The notes: a model not told the origin generated them from the letters alone. 64,000 bases of DNA from Chthoniobacter flavus Ellin428 (GCF_000173075.1 NZ_ABVL01000002.1:62001-126000), one strand, 5' to 3'; shown: positions 29,816 to 39,754, counted from the first letter of the stretch. A program made the numbers and translations.

Positions 29816-30240
29816 TTGGCGGCGATAAGCCGAATTCTGTTCCGGCACAGTTGCCCGCGCCGGTGACGATCATTTCTCTCGACCCGCTTGCGCGGATCGC
29901 CGCACGCCTTGCGACGTGCTGGTGCGACTATTACCCGGGAGTGGCTCTACCCAAGGCTTTCGCCCGAGGTAGAGCCGGGCAGGCGGCCCAGCTCCCTGTT
30001 TTGCCTTGCACCGCATGGGGTTTGTCGTGCCCCGGGGCTTGCGCACCGGGCGGTGGGCTTTTACCCCGCCTTTTCACCCTTACCCGCGACTTGCGCCGCG
30101 GGCGGTTTGTTTTCTGTGACACTTTCCATCGCGCCAGGCTTGGGCCCGGCGCCTCCGCGTGTTTTACGCGGCATGCTGCCTTGTGGTGTTCGGACTTTCC
30201 TCTGCCAGCTCGCGCCGACAGCGATCATCTGCCACCGCTT
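29816..30240 (-). ncRNA. rnpB: RNase P RNA (bacterial type)
   Basis: Read on the minus strand, the RNA has the universal 5' conserved block GAGGAAAGTCCG (near 30195-30206) and the 3' conserved block ACAGAATTCGGCTTAT (near 29823-29838). Terminal GGTGGC / GCCGCC close helix P1. The roughly 425-nt length fits bacterial RNase P RNA. It is the catalytic RNA that removes 5' leaders from tRNA precursors with the RnpA protein. The exact ends are estimated from P1 pairing. Long open frames across this region are spurious. Confidence 0.93.
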
Positions 30241-30393
30241 GGACTATGCCGTGAAGGCATGCTTTCGGCAAAGGCAATTTATCCTCCAAGGGGGGAATGG
30301 CCACAAAGAGGCATAAAAGACACAAAAGTTTTACCGTCCGGATCCTTTTGAAATTGAGGCGACACGCGGGCAAAGTTACATCTCGCCGTTCCT

Positions 30394-31044
30394 ATGGCCG
30401 AAAACGATCCTTCGAAGACTTCCACACCGTCTTCCGGCGGCGCAGGCATGTTTCTGTTTTTCGCCGTGGGGCTGGCGCTGATGTTCGTTGCGGTCGTGAT
30501 TGGCTGGAAGCTGAGCCGGCCCAAACTGGACTCGAAGCCGATCGTGGCTGCCACGCCGACACCGGCGCCCGAGGCGCCGCCGGAAAAGCCCTCCGTGACG
30601 AGCGCGGAGCGGCAGGAGGTGCTCAAGCGCATCGACCGGATGCCAAACGTCACCGCCGAGAACAAGGAGCGACTCTACGCCTACGTGGAACGTGCGCAGA
30701 ATCTGCAGCGTCTGCTCACCGTATCCTTCGAAACGGGCCGCACCCGTGTTTCGGAGAAGGAGACGGCGCGGGTGGTGAAAGCAAGCAAGCAAGCGTCGTT
30801 CACCGCGATGGCGCGGGATGCTGCGGCGATCTTCGTCGTGCTCGGTTACGCAGACCAGCACGGCGATGAGAAGAAGAACCTGCAACTCTCCACCGAACGC
30901 GCGACGAGTGTGATGGACCTATTGCGCAAGCAATGCGGCGTGCACAACGTCATTCAGACAGTGCCGATGGGCAGCCCGCTGCTCTTCGATCCGAAGAACC
31001 CCGGCGAGAATCGGGTCGCGGAGATCTGGACGCTGGTGCCGTAG
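30394..31044 (+). CDS. OmpA-family C-terminal domain protein with an N-terminal anchor
   Basis: The 216-residue protein has one transmembrane helix (about residues 17-39), a Pro/Ala-rich linker and an OmpA/MotB-like domain. Characteristic elements are IFVVLGYADQHGDEKKNLQLSTERA and the downstream helix VMDLLRKQCG. The canonical ALSxxRAxxV-type motif is a variant here. The family usually binds peptidoglycan from the periplasm. It lies after rnpB in divergent orientation and converges on the GH18-deacetylase-GT2 gene. Confidence 0.75.
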   Translation: MAENDPSKTSTPSSGGAGMFLFFAVGLALMFVAVVIGWKLSRPKLDSKPIVAATPTPAPEAPPEKPSVTSAERQEVLKRIDRMPNVTAENKERLYAYVERAQNLQRLLTVSFETGRTRVSEKETARVVKASKQASFTAMARDAAAIFVVLGYADQHGDEKKNLQLSTERATSVMDLLRKQCGVHNVIQTVPMGSPLLFDPKNPGENRVAEIWTLVP

Positions 31045-31045
31045 C

Positions 31046-31138
31046 ATTCCTTAATCCTTAATTTTTGATCTTTAATCGTTAATCCTTAATCCGGCCTGCG
31101 AGATTAAGGATTAAGGATCAAAGATTACGATTAAGAGT
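31046..31138. terminator. TTAATC-word inverted repeat between convergent genes
   Basis: The left part (31046-31092) holds five TTAATC words and the right part (31101-31138) their complements GATTAA, pairing imperfectly along about 38 bp. It starts directly after the OmpA-like stop and ends 5 bp before the convergent stop. The element at 48108-48185 uses the same words. Confidence 0.7.
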
Positions 31139-31143
31139 CATGC

Positions 31144-34100
31144 TCATGCCGTGCTTCCTCCCGAAGACGTCGGTTCCAATGTCACCGTGCCGCGGCGCTC
31201 GAGTTTTCCCCAACCGGTGCGCTCCCCGAGGAAGGCGCGGAGGACGGCTTTCCAAAGCACGGCGTACATGAGCTGCCGGTAAAAGAAGCGTTGCAGGAAG
31301 AGCCACGGGAGCAGGCGCCAGCCATCCCGATCGATGGCCACGGCCACGGCAGCGCCGGCGAGCTCGACGGCGTAGAAGAGTGCGTAGAAAAGCAACGTCT
31401 GCTGGAGCAATGCGCCCGGTGGAGTGGCCGCCTGGTTCACGATGCCGAGGTAGTGCTCCGAGAACCACGACGAACCAAAGGACCAGAGCGAATACAGTAC
31501 CTGCAAATCGACCAGCGGCGCGATGACCTGGAAGAGAATCTGAAACAGCCACAGCGTGGGCAGTCCCACCCAGCCAAACCACCCGTAGCGGAAGAGCGCG
31601 CGGCGGTGCTTCCACAAGCATTGCAGTGTGCCGAAGCTCCAGCGAAAGCGCTGCTTGAAAAAGGCCTGTGTGGTGGCCGGCGCTTCGGTGAGCGCGACCG
31701 CCCCAGCCTCGGTCTCGATCTTCCAGCCCTTGCGGCGGATGCGCCACGTGAGGTCCATGTCCTCGGCCAGCGTGTCGGTGAGATAGCCGCCGACCTCATC
31801 GAGAGCAGTGCGCCGCCAGGCCCCGATCGCGCCGGGCACTACGGTGACCGCGTTGAGCTGCGCATAGGCGAGGCGATCCACGTTCTGGCTGGTGATGTAT
31901 TCCAGCGCCTGCCAGCGCGTGATGAGATTGATGCGGTTGCCGACTTTGACATTGCCGGCCACGGCGCCCACCCGTGGATCGCGGAAGTGCCGGATAAGCC
32001 GCGTGATCGTCTCCTTGCGGAACTGCGTATCCGCGTCGAGCCCCACGATGATCTCACCCTTCGAGACGAGGATACCGTGATTCAAGGCCGACGCCTTGCC
32101 GCCGTTGACCTGGCGGACCACCCGCACCTTTTCGTGGCCGGCGAATTCCTGCTCCACGGCGTCGGCGGTGCCATCGGTCGAACCGTCGTCGACAAAGATG
32201 ATCTCCATGTGGGGATAATCATTGGCGAGCACGCTGCGGATCGTGCGACCGACCACGGACTGTTCGTTGTAGGCGGGAATGATGATGCTGACGAGTGGCG
32301 GATTTTCAATTGGCCGACCGCGGGGCTTGGAGCGGAAATAGACCCAGATGGCGAGCGACGTGACAAACGCCACGCGAGCAATGCCCAGCGCAATGGCGAC
32401 GACAAATGCGATGCTGAGAAATCGCAGGATGCCAAAGATCAGCGCGAACATCAGCCGGTCGATGGAAGTGATGAGCTTCTCGCTCGTGGTCAGCGAGGGC
32501 ATCACCTGCTCACGGGTGGCGCCGGCGAGATCGGACACGCGCACGAATTGGTAACCCTGCGTCCGAAGCTTCGGCACAAAAATGGAGAGCGCCTTGACTG
32601 TCGCGGAGCGATCGCCACCCGCATCGTGGAGCAGGATGATATTCGCCTTGAGGCTGCCCACCTGGTCGATCACCGACTTGGCGATATCCTCGGGCGTCCG
32701 GCGGGTCTGGTAACCGAGTTCGCCCTGCCACAGGTTCCAATCCTGCGGATCGATGAGTTCGCCGACCATCGCATAACCGAGGTGCGCAGCGGTCACGATC
32801 GGCCGCACCTCTTCCGCGCTCGTGGGCTCCGCATCAGCCTGATAAGGCGGGCGAAACCAAATGGTGGACCGGCCGAGGATCCCTTGCAGCGCGCGCTTGG
32901 TGCCGTTGATTTCCAGCACTTCGCGGTCGGTGCTGACCACAGCGAGATTCGGATGCGTGAAAGTGTGGTTGCCGATTTCGTGACCGTCCTGCCAGATCTG
33001 CTGCACGAGCCCCGGATACGTCGCCGCATTCTGGCCGATGACGAAAAAGGTCGCAGGAATTTGTTGCTCGCGGAGGGCCTGCAAAATCGGCGGCGTAAAC
33101 TCCGCGCTTGGGCCGTCATCGAAAGTGATGGCCAGTTTCTTCGGCTGATATCCCCGGCGCTGGATGACATAGCACGAGGGGAAATGCTGGTACTGCACGT
33201 CGGTGCACAGGCCGCTCTTCTCATCGAAGGTCAGCTTGCGACTGCCGGGACTGGGCTCCGCGACCACGGAGAGGATCTCGCCTTCGCCGGTGAATTCGAC
33301 GGCATAGGGGAAGCTGATGTTTTCGAGAGCAGCGCCGTTCGCTTCCTTCATCAGGACATGGCGATCGAGCACCGACCACACCGTCGGATCTTCCGAGCCG
33401 AGCAGCCACAATGCTGCGCCGCGCACATTGGCCTGCCGGCCGAGCGACCATTGATTGAAAGCGGTGACACCATCGAGGAACCACACCTTATGCTTCACGC
33501 CTTTCTCGTCGGCATACTCGAAGCGCGGGTTCAGACTGTCGCTATCCAGGCGGACGACCTGCTCGGCCTGTCCCGCCGGACCGTAGTCTCGGGCGCGCAA
33601 TAGTGCATTGTGATAGGTGATGTCCTCGGCGGTCTTCTGCCCGTCCGTCCAATCGTAGCCGTAGGCGCCGATGCCGAGCACGAGCTTGTTTCGCGGGACG
33701 ACCTTGATCGCGTCGAGGAGGAGCTTCGACGTCCAACCCACCGAGGCGATCGGCCCAGGAGCCGCGCTGGAATCGTGCTCGTCGTAGGCCATGAGTACGA
33801 TGAAGTCGTTGGCTTTGACGTAGACCGGCATCGCCTTGCTCTTCAAACGCTCAGCCTCGAGATCCATGCTCAGGCCGAGTTTGGCGGCGTGCAGCGTATC
33901 GCCGAGCAGCTTCACGAAATCGCCGAGCTTGAGGTAATCGGCTTCCTGCAAATTTTCGAAGTCGAGGTTCAGTCCCTGGTAGCCCTGCTGCACGAGCCAG
34001 TCGCGGAGAGCGGCGGCGACTTTCTGCTGATTCGCCGGGCTTTGCAGGAGCTTGTGGGCGCGAGCGGGATCGAAATTCGGATCGCTGTAATTGTTCAGGC

Positions 34101-34689
34101 TCGGCCAGATCTGCAGCGCGTGTTGTTGGGCAATCTGCTTGACCTCCACGGAGCGCGAACTTTCGGGCACCTGCCAGTCGGTGAGATCAAGCGCGGCGCC
34201 ATCCGCCGAGAGGTGCACCCAGTCGGGAATGACGTGCGTAATGCGGTCGGCGTTATTGCGCAGTGAGTTGAGCCCGGTTTCCTGCCACGGAGCGTAGAAG
34301 CCGACCACGATCTTGGGCAACTCAGGTTGGCCGATGGGGGGCGTGACTTCCAGGGTCGACGCGGCCTTGGCGCCCGCCTTTTTGGCGGTTTGCTGCTTCT
34401 CGGCTTTCTCGATCGCCGCGAGGGAGTCCTGGCGGTAGCTCTCGAGCAATTGATTGCTCACCGGTGCGCGCCGCGTGGAGTAAATGATCGGCGATGTGCC
34501 CGGCTTGGGCGCGACCGGCGCGGTGGTATCGAGAATGGCGAGATTGGCCCGGCCGCCGGTGCGATTGCGCAGGCTGAAGAAGAACGCCGAGGCGATGACC
34601 ACCAGCAGGAAGAGGAGCACTGTGGCCAGCAGGCCGATGAGCAGCTTTCGGCGACCGGTGGGATCGGAAAATATCTGCGGAGTATTCAA
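31144..34689 (-). CDS. GH18-like / polysaccharide deacetylase / GT2 fusion protein
   Basis: The 1181-residue membrane protein has TM1 at about 15-38, followed by a GH18-type hydrolase domain (about 110-470) with the active-site DFE of GLNLDFENLQ (Asp243, Glu245). A NodB/CE4 deacetylase follows (ITFDDGPS at about 521-528; NHTFTHPN). Membrane segments near 750-790 lead to a GT2 synthase (VDDGSTDGT, GLDADT, TLAEDMDLTW with Asp977, QRFRW) and C-terminal helices. One chain could thus polymerise, deacetylate and trim a beta-linked GlcNAc polymer, like PgaC plus PgaB. Similar fusions are known in other phyla. All three catalytic motifs look intact. It appears monocistronic. Confidence 0.9.
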   Translation of the reverse strand: MNTPQIFSDPTGRRKLLIGLLATVLLFLLVVIASAFFFSLRNRTGGRANLAILDTTAPVAPKPGTSPIIYSTRRAPVSNQLLESYRQDSLAAIEKAEKQQTAKKAGAKAASTLEVTPPIGQPELPKIVVGFYAPWQETGLNSLRNNADRITHVIPDWVHLSADGAALDLTDWQVPESSRSVEVKQIAQQHALQIWPSLNNYSDPNFDPARAHKLLQSPANQQKVAAALRDWLVQQGYQGLNLDFENLQEADYLKLGDFVKLLGDTLHAAKLGLSMDLEAERLKSKAMPVYVKANDFIVLMAYDEHDSSAAPGPIASVGWTSKLLLDAIKVVPRNKLVLGIGAYGYDWTDGQKTAEDITYHNALLRARDYGPAGQAEQVVRLDSDSLNPRFEYADEKGVKHKVWFLDGVTAFNQWSLGRQANVRGAALWLLGSEDPTVWSVLDRHVLMKEANGAALENISFPYAVEFTGEGEILSVVAEPSPGSRKLTFDEKSGLCTDVQYQHFPSCYVIQRRGYQPKKLAITFDDGPSAEFTPPILQALREQQIPATFFVIGQNAATYPGLVQQIWQDGHEIGNHTFTHPNLAVVSTDREVLEINGTKRALQGILGRSTIWFRPPYQADAEPTSAEEVRPIVTAAHLGYAMVGELIDPQDWNLWQGELGYQTRRTPEDIAKSVIDQVGSLKANIILLHDAGGDRSATVKALSIFVPKLRTQGYQFVRVSDLAGATREQVMPSLTTSEKLITSIDRLMFALIFGILRFLSIAFVVAIALGIARVAFVTSLAIWVYFRSKPRGRPIENPPLVSIIIPAYNEQSVVGRTIRSVLANDYPHMEIIFVDDGSTDGTADAVEQEFAGHEKVRVVRQVNGGKASALNHGILVSKGEIIVGLDADTQFRKETITRLIRHFRDPRVGAVAGNVKVGNRINLITRWQALEYITSQNVDRLAYAQLNAVTVVPGAIGAWRRTALDEVGGYLTDTLAEDMDLTWRIRRKGWKIETEAGAVALTEAPATTQAFFKQRFRWSFGTLQCLWKHRRALFRYGWFGWVGLPTLWLFQILFQVIAPLVDLQVLYSLWSFGSSWFSEHYLGIVNQAATPPGALLQQTLLFYALFYAVELAGAAVAVAIDRDGWRLLPWLFLQRFFYRQLMYAVLWKAVLRAFLGERTGWGKLERRGTVTLEPTSSGGSTA

Positions 34690-34826
34690 GGACGACGGCT
34701 CTTTTTACCTCGAGTCTGGCTCGGATGTTTCTGCGGTGAAAATGGCGGTCGCCTGGGGGAGGACGATCGGGAAGGAATTCGTAGCGGGCAGGGGGTGGAG
34801 TGTCGAGCGTGGAGGGTGCGGTGATG

Positions 34827-34881
34827 AGTAAGCAGTAATCAGTGAGGTTCGACTGATACTAAATACTAAATACTGATCACT
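34827..34881. repeat. CAGTATT/ACTGAT-word partial inverted repeat
   Basis: AGTAAGCAGTAATCAGT (34827-34843) and the complement of 34865-34881 match at 13 of 17 positions; the right part also repeats TACTAAA. It is in the otherwise empty 238-bp gap upstream of the GH18-fusion gene. The pairing is weak. Confidence 0.4.
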
Positions 34882-34927
34882 CTGCAGGGCCGCCCCCGAT
34901 TCCGCAGTCGTAAAATCTCAACACAGC

Positions 34928-35989
34928 TCAACCGATCACCTCGACGACTTTGCCCTCGGTATCCTTGATTTCGCTCTTTACGACCTGAACGACAAAATTG
35001 GGAAATTGAGAAATCATGTAGGTGCCTTGTTTGGGTATCACGGTTCGGACCAGCGCGTGTGCTGCGGCGGCAGTGAGATGAACAACCAGTTCTTCCTCGC
35101 CCATCGCATTCCACGCGCATTCGTCTGCGGGAGCGAAGTGGACACGTCCTTCCCTGGAGGCCACGTCCAGCGATCGACCAAACGGGATACGGTTGGGGAG
35201 CACGGTTACGAAATTACGGACACCATTGGCCCCCAGCGTGAGGACCAAGCGTTCGCTGCGCAGCAACGGGCGCTCGAGTTTCCAGCTTGTCGCGCCCACG
35301 AAAAGAAAGGCGGTCGACGAGCCATCCCGTTCGATGCCCGCCTGAATTGTGCACGCGATTGAAAGGTCATCGGTGAAAGACGACCGCGTCAGATCCGTGA
35401 TCCACAATGGTAAATGCGGCTGGATGGTTTCGAGTAGTCGGCTTGTGTCCCACGCTTTGGCAGTGAAGAGCTCGTCGAGCGTAATGCCGACGACTTGCAG
35501 AAAAGTGAGCTCGCCGTTGGGCGTCTGGATTCGGCCCAATTCGGAATCCTGGGCGATGGCGATGGCACGAATCTTCGTCTCCACGCCCAAGGCAATCGGA
35601 CCATTGAGATCCATGTAATGCCCGGCATCGAAGACATTCCCTGACGAGAAAACATAGCGCGCTAGATTCTGCAGAAAGTTCAGCACCCAAGTCGAAGGCG
35701 GCTCATCGAAAGTCTCGGTGCGCAGGCGAAAAGTAAGCTCAAAGCCGTATCCGCTGCATTCCGTATCCTCCGCTTCTTTCGCGTAGAGCTCGGAAAAACC
35801 GAAGGTCACGAAATGCCAGTGTGGGACGGGATCCGTCCGTCGATAGGCCGAAATTCCATCGAGCGGATCATTCCCCCCAAGAGAAAAGCGCATGATCGTT
35901 CCCCAATGCAGCGGCTCCTGCTCGCCGTAGATTGGCTTCAATGTGCGGTTGATTGCGTCCCAACCGGGGGTGGCATCGTCGTTACTCAT
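34928..35989 (-). CDS. Suppressor-of-fused (SUFU) domain protein
   Basis: The 353-residue protein (ATG at 35989) matches bacterial SUFU-domain proteins. It has the opening GWDAINRTLKPIYGEQEPLHWGT, HWHFVTFGFSELY, ECSGYGFELTFRL, WVLNFLQNLARYVFSSG and the ITLDELFTAKAWDTSRLLE segment. In other bacteria such proteins often occur as immunity proteins to polymorphic toxins, but no toxin lies next to it. It has a C-terminal extension of about 150 residues after the core. It sits 63 bp after the winged-helix/TPR regulator on the same strand, so the two may be one transcript. Confidence 0.85.
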   Translation of the reverse strand: MSNDDATPGWDAINRTLKPIYGEQEPLHWGTIMRFSLGGNDPLDGISAYRRTDPVPHWHFVTFGFSELYAKEAEDTECSGYGFELTFRLRTETFDEPPSTWVLNFLQNLARYVFSSGNVFDAGHYMDLNGPIALGVETKIRAIAIAQDSELGRIQTPNGELTFLQVVGITLDELFTAKAWDTSRLLETIQPHLPLWITDLTRSSFTDDLSIACTIQAGIERDGSSTAFLFVGATSWKLERPLLRSERLVLTLGANGVRNFVTVLPNRIPFGRSLDVASREGRVHFAPADECAWNAMGEEELVVHLTAAAAHALVRTVIPKQGTYMISQFPNFVVQVVKSEIKDTEGKVVEVIG

Positions 35990-36052
35990 GTCTTCAGCGA
36001 GTACGAGGAGACTCTCGCAATTCAATCTCGAAGTGCGCCGTCGCCGATTTGT

Positions 36053-37849
36053 TCAAGAGCTCACTGTCTGCGCCGCCGAGGCGAGGCCAAGATGCGCCTG
36101 CAACTTGCCGCAGAGGACGATCCAGCCTTCGGCGCCGCAGCGGCGGAAGATGGCGTGAGCGGCGTTGAGTTCCAGCGCGGCGGCATCGCGGTCTCCTTCG
36201 GCGGCGAGGAGCATGGCGAGGCGCATGCGCGTGTGAGCGGCGGCGATGGGGACTTCCACTTCCGTCCAGGCGCGCAAGGCGGCGCGCAACAGCGTGAGGC
36301 CTTCGGCACGATTTCCTTCGGCGAGGGCGAGTTCGCCGCGAGCTTGAGTCGCGTAGGCTTGCAACGCGGCGGTCGAGGCGAGATCGGGATCGCGCTCGAG
36401 CTCGGCGATGGCATTGCGCGCTTCGTCGAGCCGGCCGGAGGTGGCCGCGGCGATGCAATACTGGGCCAGCGTGCGACCGCGGCGCGAACGAACGGACCAG
36501 GCATTCTCCGCCAGCGTGCGTGAGAGCAAACTGGCGGCGCCATGGGCATCGCCTTCGACCATGCGGAGCAGGGCGTGATCGAATTGCGAATCCCAGCCGA
36601 GCTCGGTGGCGTGCGCGAGTGCTTTGCGTGCTTCCTCGAATTCGCCTTTGGCGAGCAGGATCTGGCCGAGCACGCGCCAGCCTTCTCCTTCAGCCCACGG
36701 CGCATCCTGGGCGAGCATTTCGCAGGTCGCGCGGATTTCCTTTTCCGCCTGCCGCAGTTCGCCGCGGGCGGAGAGCAGTTCCGCACGATGAATCTGGCAC
36801 AGCCCCGGGTAAGCGGTGATGCCTTTGTCGCGACTCCAGCGGGTGAATTGCACGGTCCAATGACCGGCGCGCTGCCAGTCGGCCCGCGTGATGCACGAGT
36901 AGATCGCGCCGCAATAGATCAGCCCGCCGGCCCAGGGGCTGAGGTCATTCGCCGCCACGGAGGCACCGGCCTCGTCGATCGCCGCCAAGCCATCGTGGAT
37001 GCGGCCGAGGAAAAGACGCGCCATGCCGATGTAGACCAATCCAAGGCTCTCGAGATCGGAGTCTTCGAAGCGTTCGCCGACTTCGCGTGCGCTTTCCGCC
37101 AATTTCAGGGCTTGTTCGACATTGTTCTGATACAACACCATGCGGCAGCCGAGCAGCGCGAGGTAACCCTGCTCGCGGCAGGGCGGCTCGTTTTCCAGCA
37201 GGCGTGCGGCGCGTTGATACCAGCCATTCGCGAGGATCGGCTCGCGCCATTCCAGGCGCAGTTGACCGAGGTGAATGGCCACCCAGGCGGCGCGCACTTT
37301 GTCGCCGATCTTCGTGTAAGCGGCTACGGCGCGTTCGAGTGGCGGGATGGCATTGCGGGATTGCCCGGCGTGTTGCGCGGCTTGTGCCCAGAAGTGCAAA
37401 TCGTCGGCGCTGAGGCTCGCGATCTCGTCCATTTCCTCAAACGCCGCCACGGCCGACGCCCAATCGAAGCGACGGCAGGCGTCGTGTGCCCGCTCCAAGG
37501 CAGTGCGCGCGGCGGGATGCTCCGTTTCGGTTTCCGCTTCGCCGCAATCCGCATGTTCATCGCAAAAGCGGTAGCCCTTGCGAGCGTAGGTGCGGATCAT
37601 ATCGGCCGCATCCGCTTCGGCCAGAGCCGTCCGGGCGAGGCTGATCGCGCGTTGCAGCGAGCCGTCGGCGACGGTCACATCCGCCCAGAGCGTATCCAGC
37701 AGCTCATCCTTCGAGACGACCCGATCGCGGTTCTTCACCAGGTAGACCAGCAGGTCGAAGACGCGGGGCTGTAGGGGCAGCACGCGGTTTCCAGTTCGCA
37801 ATTCACGCGCCGGTTCGTCGATCTCGAAAGATGGGAAACGGTGCACCAT
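36053..37849 (-). CDS. Winged-helix (OmpR/CadC-type) regulator with TPR-like repeats
   Basis: The 598-residue protein starts with a Trans_reg_C winged helix (residues about 5-98; LQPRVFDLLVYLVKNRDRVVSK, then DELLDTLWADVTVADGSLQRA and IRTYARKGYRF). The rest is helical TPR-like repeat up to about 580. There is no receiver domain and no transmembrane helix, so it is a cytoplasmic one-component regulator whose signal probably binds the repeats. It is divergent from the FAD oxidase at 37997 with a 147-bp gap, the usual arrangement for a regulator and its target. Confidence 0.87.
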   Translation of the reverse strand: MVHRFPSFEIDEPARELRTGNRVLPLQPRVFDLLVYLVKNRDRVVSKDELLDTLWADVTVADGSLQRAISLARTALAEADAADMIRTYARKGYRFCDEHADCGEAETETEHPAARTALERAHDACRRFDWASAVAAFEEMDEIASLSADDLHFWAQAAQHAGQSRNAIPPLERAVAAYTKIGDKVRAAWVAIHLGQLRLEWREPILANGWYQRAARLLENEPPCREQGYLALLGCRMVLYQNNVEQALKLAESAREVGERFEDSDLESLGLVYIGMARLFLGRIHDGLAAIDEAGASVAANDLSPWAGGLIYCGAIYSCITRADWQRAGHWTVQFTRWSRDKGITAYPGLCQIHRAELLSARGELRQAEKEIRATCEMLAQDAPWAEGEGWRVLGQILLAKGEFEEARKALAHATELGWDSQFDHALLRMVEGDAHGAASLLSRTLAENAWSVRSRRGRTLAQYCIAAATSGRLDEARNAIAELERDPDLASTAALQAYATQARGELALAEGNRAEGLTLLRAALRAWTEVEVPIAAAHTRMRLAMLLAAEGDRDAAALELNAAHAIFRRCGAEGWIVLCGKLQAHLGLASAAQTVSS

Positions 37850-37996
37850 GGCGTGATTGTTTCGCCCGGTTTCAAGAGCGAATCATTACAGATAAGGAAA
37901 TAATCAGGTCTTGAAAAGGACTTTGCGCAAACCGTCAGCGACGGTGTGGCACACGACGCCCTCCAGGCGTCAGACAAAAAACACCGAGACAACGAC

Positions 37997-39386
37997 ATGA
38001 CTACAGCCACCCTGAAGAACCTCGAAACCCTGCACCAATGTCTCAGCGGCGACGTCCTCCTTCCCGGAGACCTCGCTTACGACGAGGCTCGCGCCGTTTG
38101 GAACCGCATGGTCGACCGCCGACCCGCCGCCATCGTCCGTTGCCGGACTGAGGCCGACGTCGTGCAGGCGGTGAATTATGCCCGCGAAAATCGGCTCAAG
38201 GTTTCGATCCGGGGCGGAGGACACAACATCGCCGGTTTCGCGGTCTGCGAAGACGGGCTGATGATCGACCTTTCGCCGATGAAGAGTGTGCGGGTCGATG
38301 CCGGCGGACGCCGCGCGTCGGTGCAACCAGGCTGCACGCTGGCCGACGTGGATCGCGCCACGCAAGTGCACGGCCTCGCCACGCCCACGGGGATCAATTC
38401 CACGACGGGCATTGCCGGCCTCGCCTTGGGCGGCGGTCTCGGCTGGCTCAGCCGCAAATACGGCCTCACCTCGGACAATCTCATCTCGGCGCGGATTGTC
38501 ACGGCGGACGGTCGCACGCTGCACGCCGGAGCCGGTTCCCACTCGGACTTGTTCTGGGCCTTGCGCGGCGGCGGTGGAAATTTCGGTGTCGTCACTGAGT
38601 TCGAATTTGCCCTGCATCCGGTCGGGCCCGAGGTGCTCGCCGGATTGATCGTCTACTCCCGCGCCGAAGCCGGCGCCGTGCTGCGGAAGTATCGTGAATT
38701 CATTGCCACCGCTCCCGAAGACCTGAGCGCGTGGGTCGTGCTGCGCAAAGCGCCGCCGCTGCCCTTTCTCCCGCCTGGGGGCGCACGGCCGCGATATCCT
38801 GGCCATTGCCCTCTGCTACCTCGGGCGAGAGGGAAAGCGGCCGCAGGATCATTGCCCCGCTCTCGAATCTCGGCACCGTTCTGGGCGAACACGTCGGGCA
38901 TGGTGCCCTTCACCCGCGTGGCAGCAGGCCTTCGATCCGCAACTCACTGCCGGCGCACGCAATTACTGGAAGTCGCACAACTTCACCGAGCTGAAGGATG
39001 GCTTCTTCGACCAGATCGTCGACCTGGCGGGAGAATTGCCCTCGCCGGAATGCGAGATCTTCATCGCCCAACTCGGTGGCCAGGCCGGGCGCGTGCCGGT
39101 GAATGCGACCGCCTACGGAAATCGCGACGCTCATTTCATGATGAACGTGCACGGTCGCTGGACCTCGCGCAGTGATGATCTTTCGTGCATCGCCTGGACG
39201 CGGGAAGTGTTTATGGCCACGCTGCCGTACTCCAACGGGGGCGCCTACGCCAACTTCCTCACCGCCGAGGAGACGGATCGCGTGAAGTGGGCCTTCGGTG
39301 CGAACTACACGCGCCTGGCGAAGATCAAGCGGACCTACGACCCGGAGAATTTCTTCCGACAAAACCAAAACATCCGACCCGAGTGA
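37997..39386 (+). pseudogene. FAD-binding (BBE-type) oxidoreductase, four +1 frameshifts
   Basis: The N-terminal part (from ATG 37997) is a typical FAD-linked oxidase: SIRGGGHNIAGFAVCEDGLMIDLS carries the His that attaches FAD, followed by GLALGGGLGWLSRKYGLTSDNL and ALRGGGGNFGVV. After LPFLPP the homology jumps frame four times: at G5 38777-38781 (to AHGRDILAIALCYLG), at about 38826 (to ERESGRRIIAPLSNLG), at about 38899 (to MVPFTR) and at about 38918 (to WQQAFDPQLTAGARNYWKS). The BBE C-terminus YDPENFFRQNQNIRP ends at 39386. Each jump is explained by one inserted base. As written it cannot make a full-length enzyme. Confidence 0.85.
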
Positions 39387-39565
39387 ACCCAACCGAGGCG
39401 GTGATCCGCGCCGCCTTACCCAACCAACACACCCAGCGGCGGGCACAGCCATCTCCGCATTTCCGGGCTTCGACATCGTTTGCTACCCGGCAGGATGAGA
39501 TGGTTCGGCACCATGCCTGCCGCAAACGGGCCTTGGGACGCATGAGATAGCCAACCAAGGCAAAA

Positions 39566-39649
39566 ACTGTAGGGCGTCCTGCGCGGCGCCGGGAAAGACT
39601 GACTTGGAGCGGTCTTTTCCCACCGCACCCAAAGCAGGCGCCCTGCAGT
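39566..39649. repeat. Nested inverted repeat in a 368-bp gap between convergent genes
   Basis: The outer arms ACTGTAGGGCGTCCTGC (39566-39582) and its near-complement (39634-39649) enclose an inner stem GGGAAAGAC / GTCTTTTCCC (39591-39599 and 39612-39621). Nothing else recognisable was seen in 39387-39754. It may be a REP-like or MITE-like element, or a terminator. Confidence 0.6.
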
Positions 39650-39754
39650 CCGGTCGGCGGGCTATCGTTGTGGCGCAGCTTTCGTCGAGTGAAATAGAAG
39701 CCGCTGATGCACCACGCCAGAGCAATGCTCAGTGCGAGGAAGAGGAGAATGGCT

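Noticed and set aside
26939-29848. A 969-codon open frame antisense to the hybrid kinase gene
   Set aside because: Codon structure follows the sense kinase, whose domains and catalytic motifs are complete; the antisense frame has no recognisable domain.
29851-30351. Two overlapping open frames in the rnpB region
   Set aside because: The region carries conserved RNase P RNA blocks on the minus strand, so the frames are accidental.
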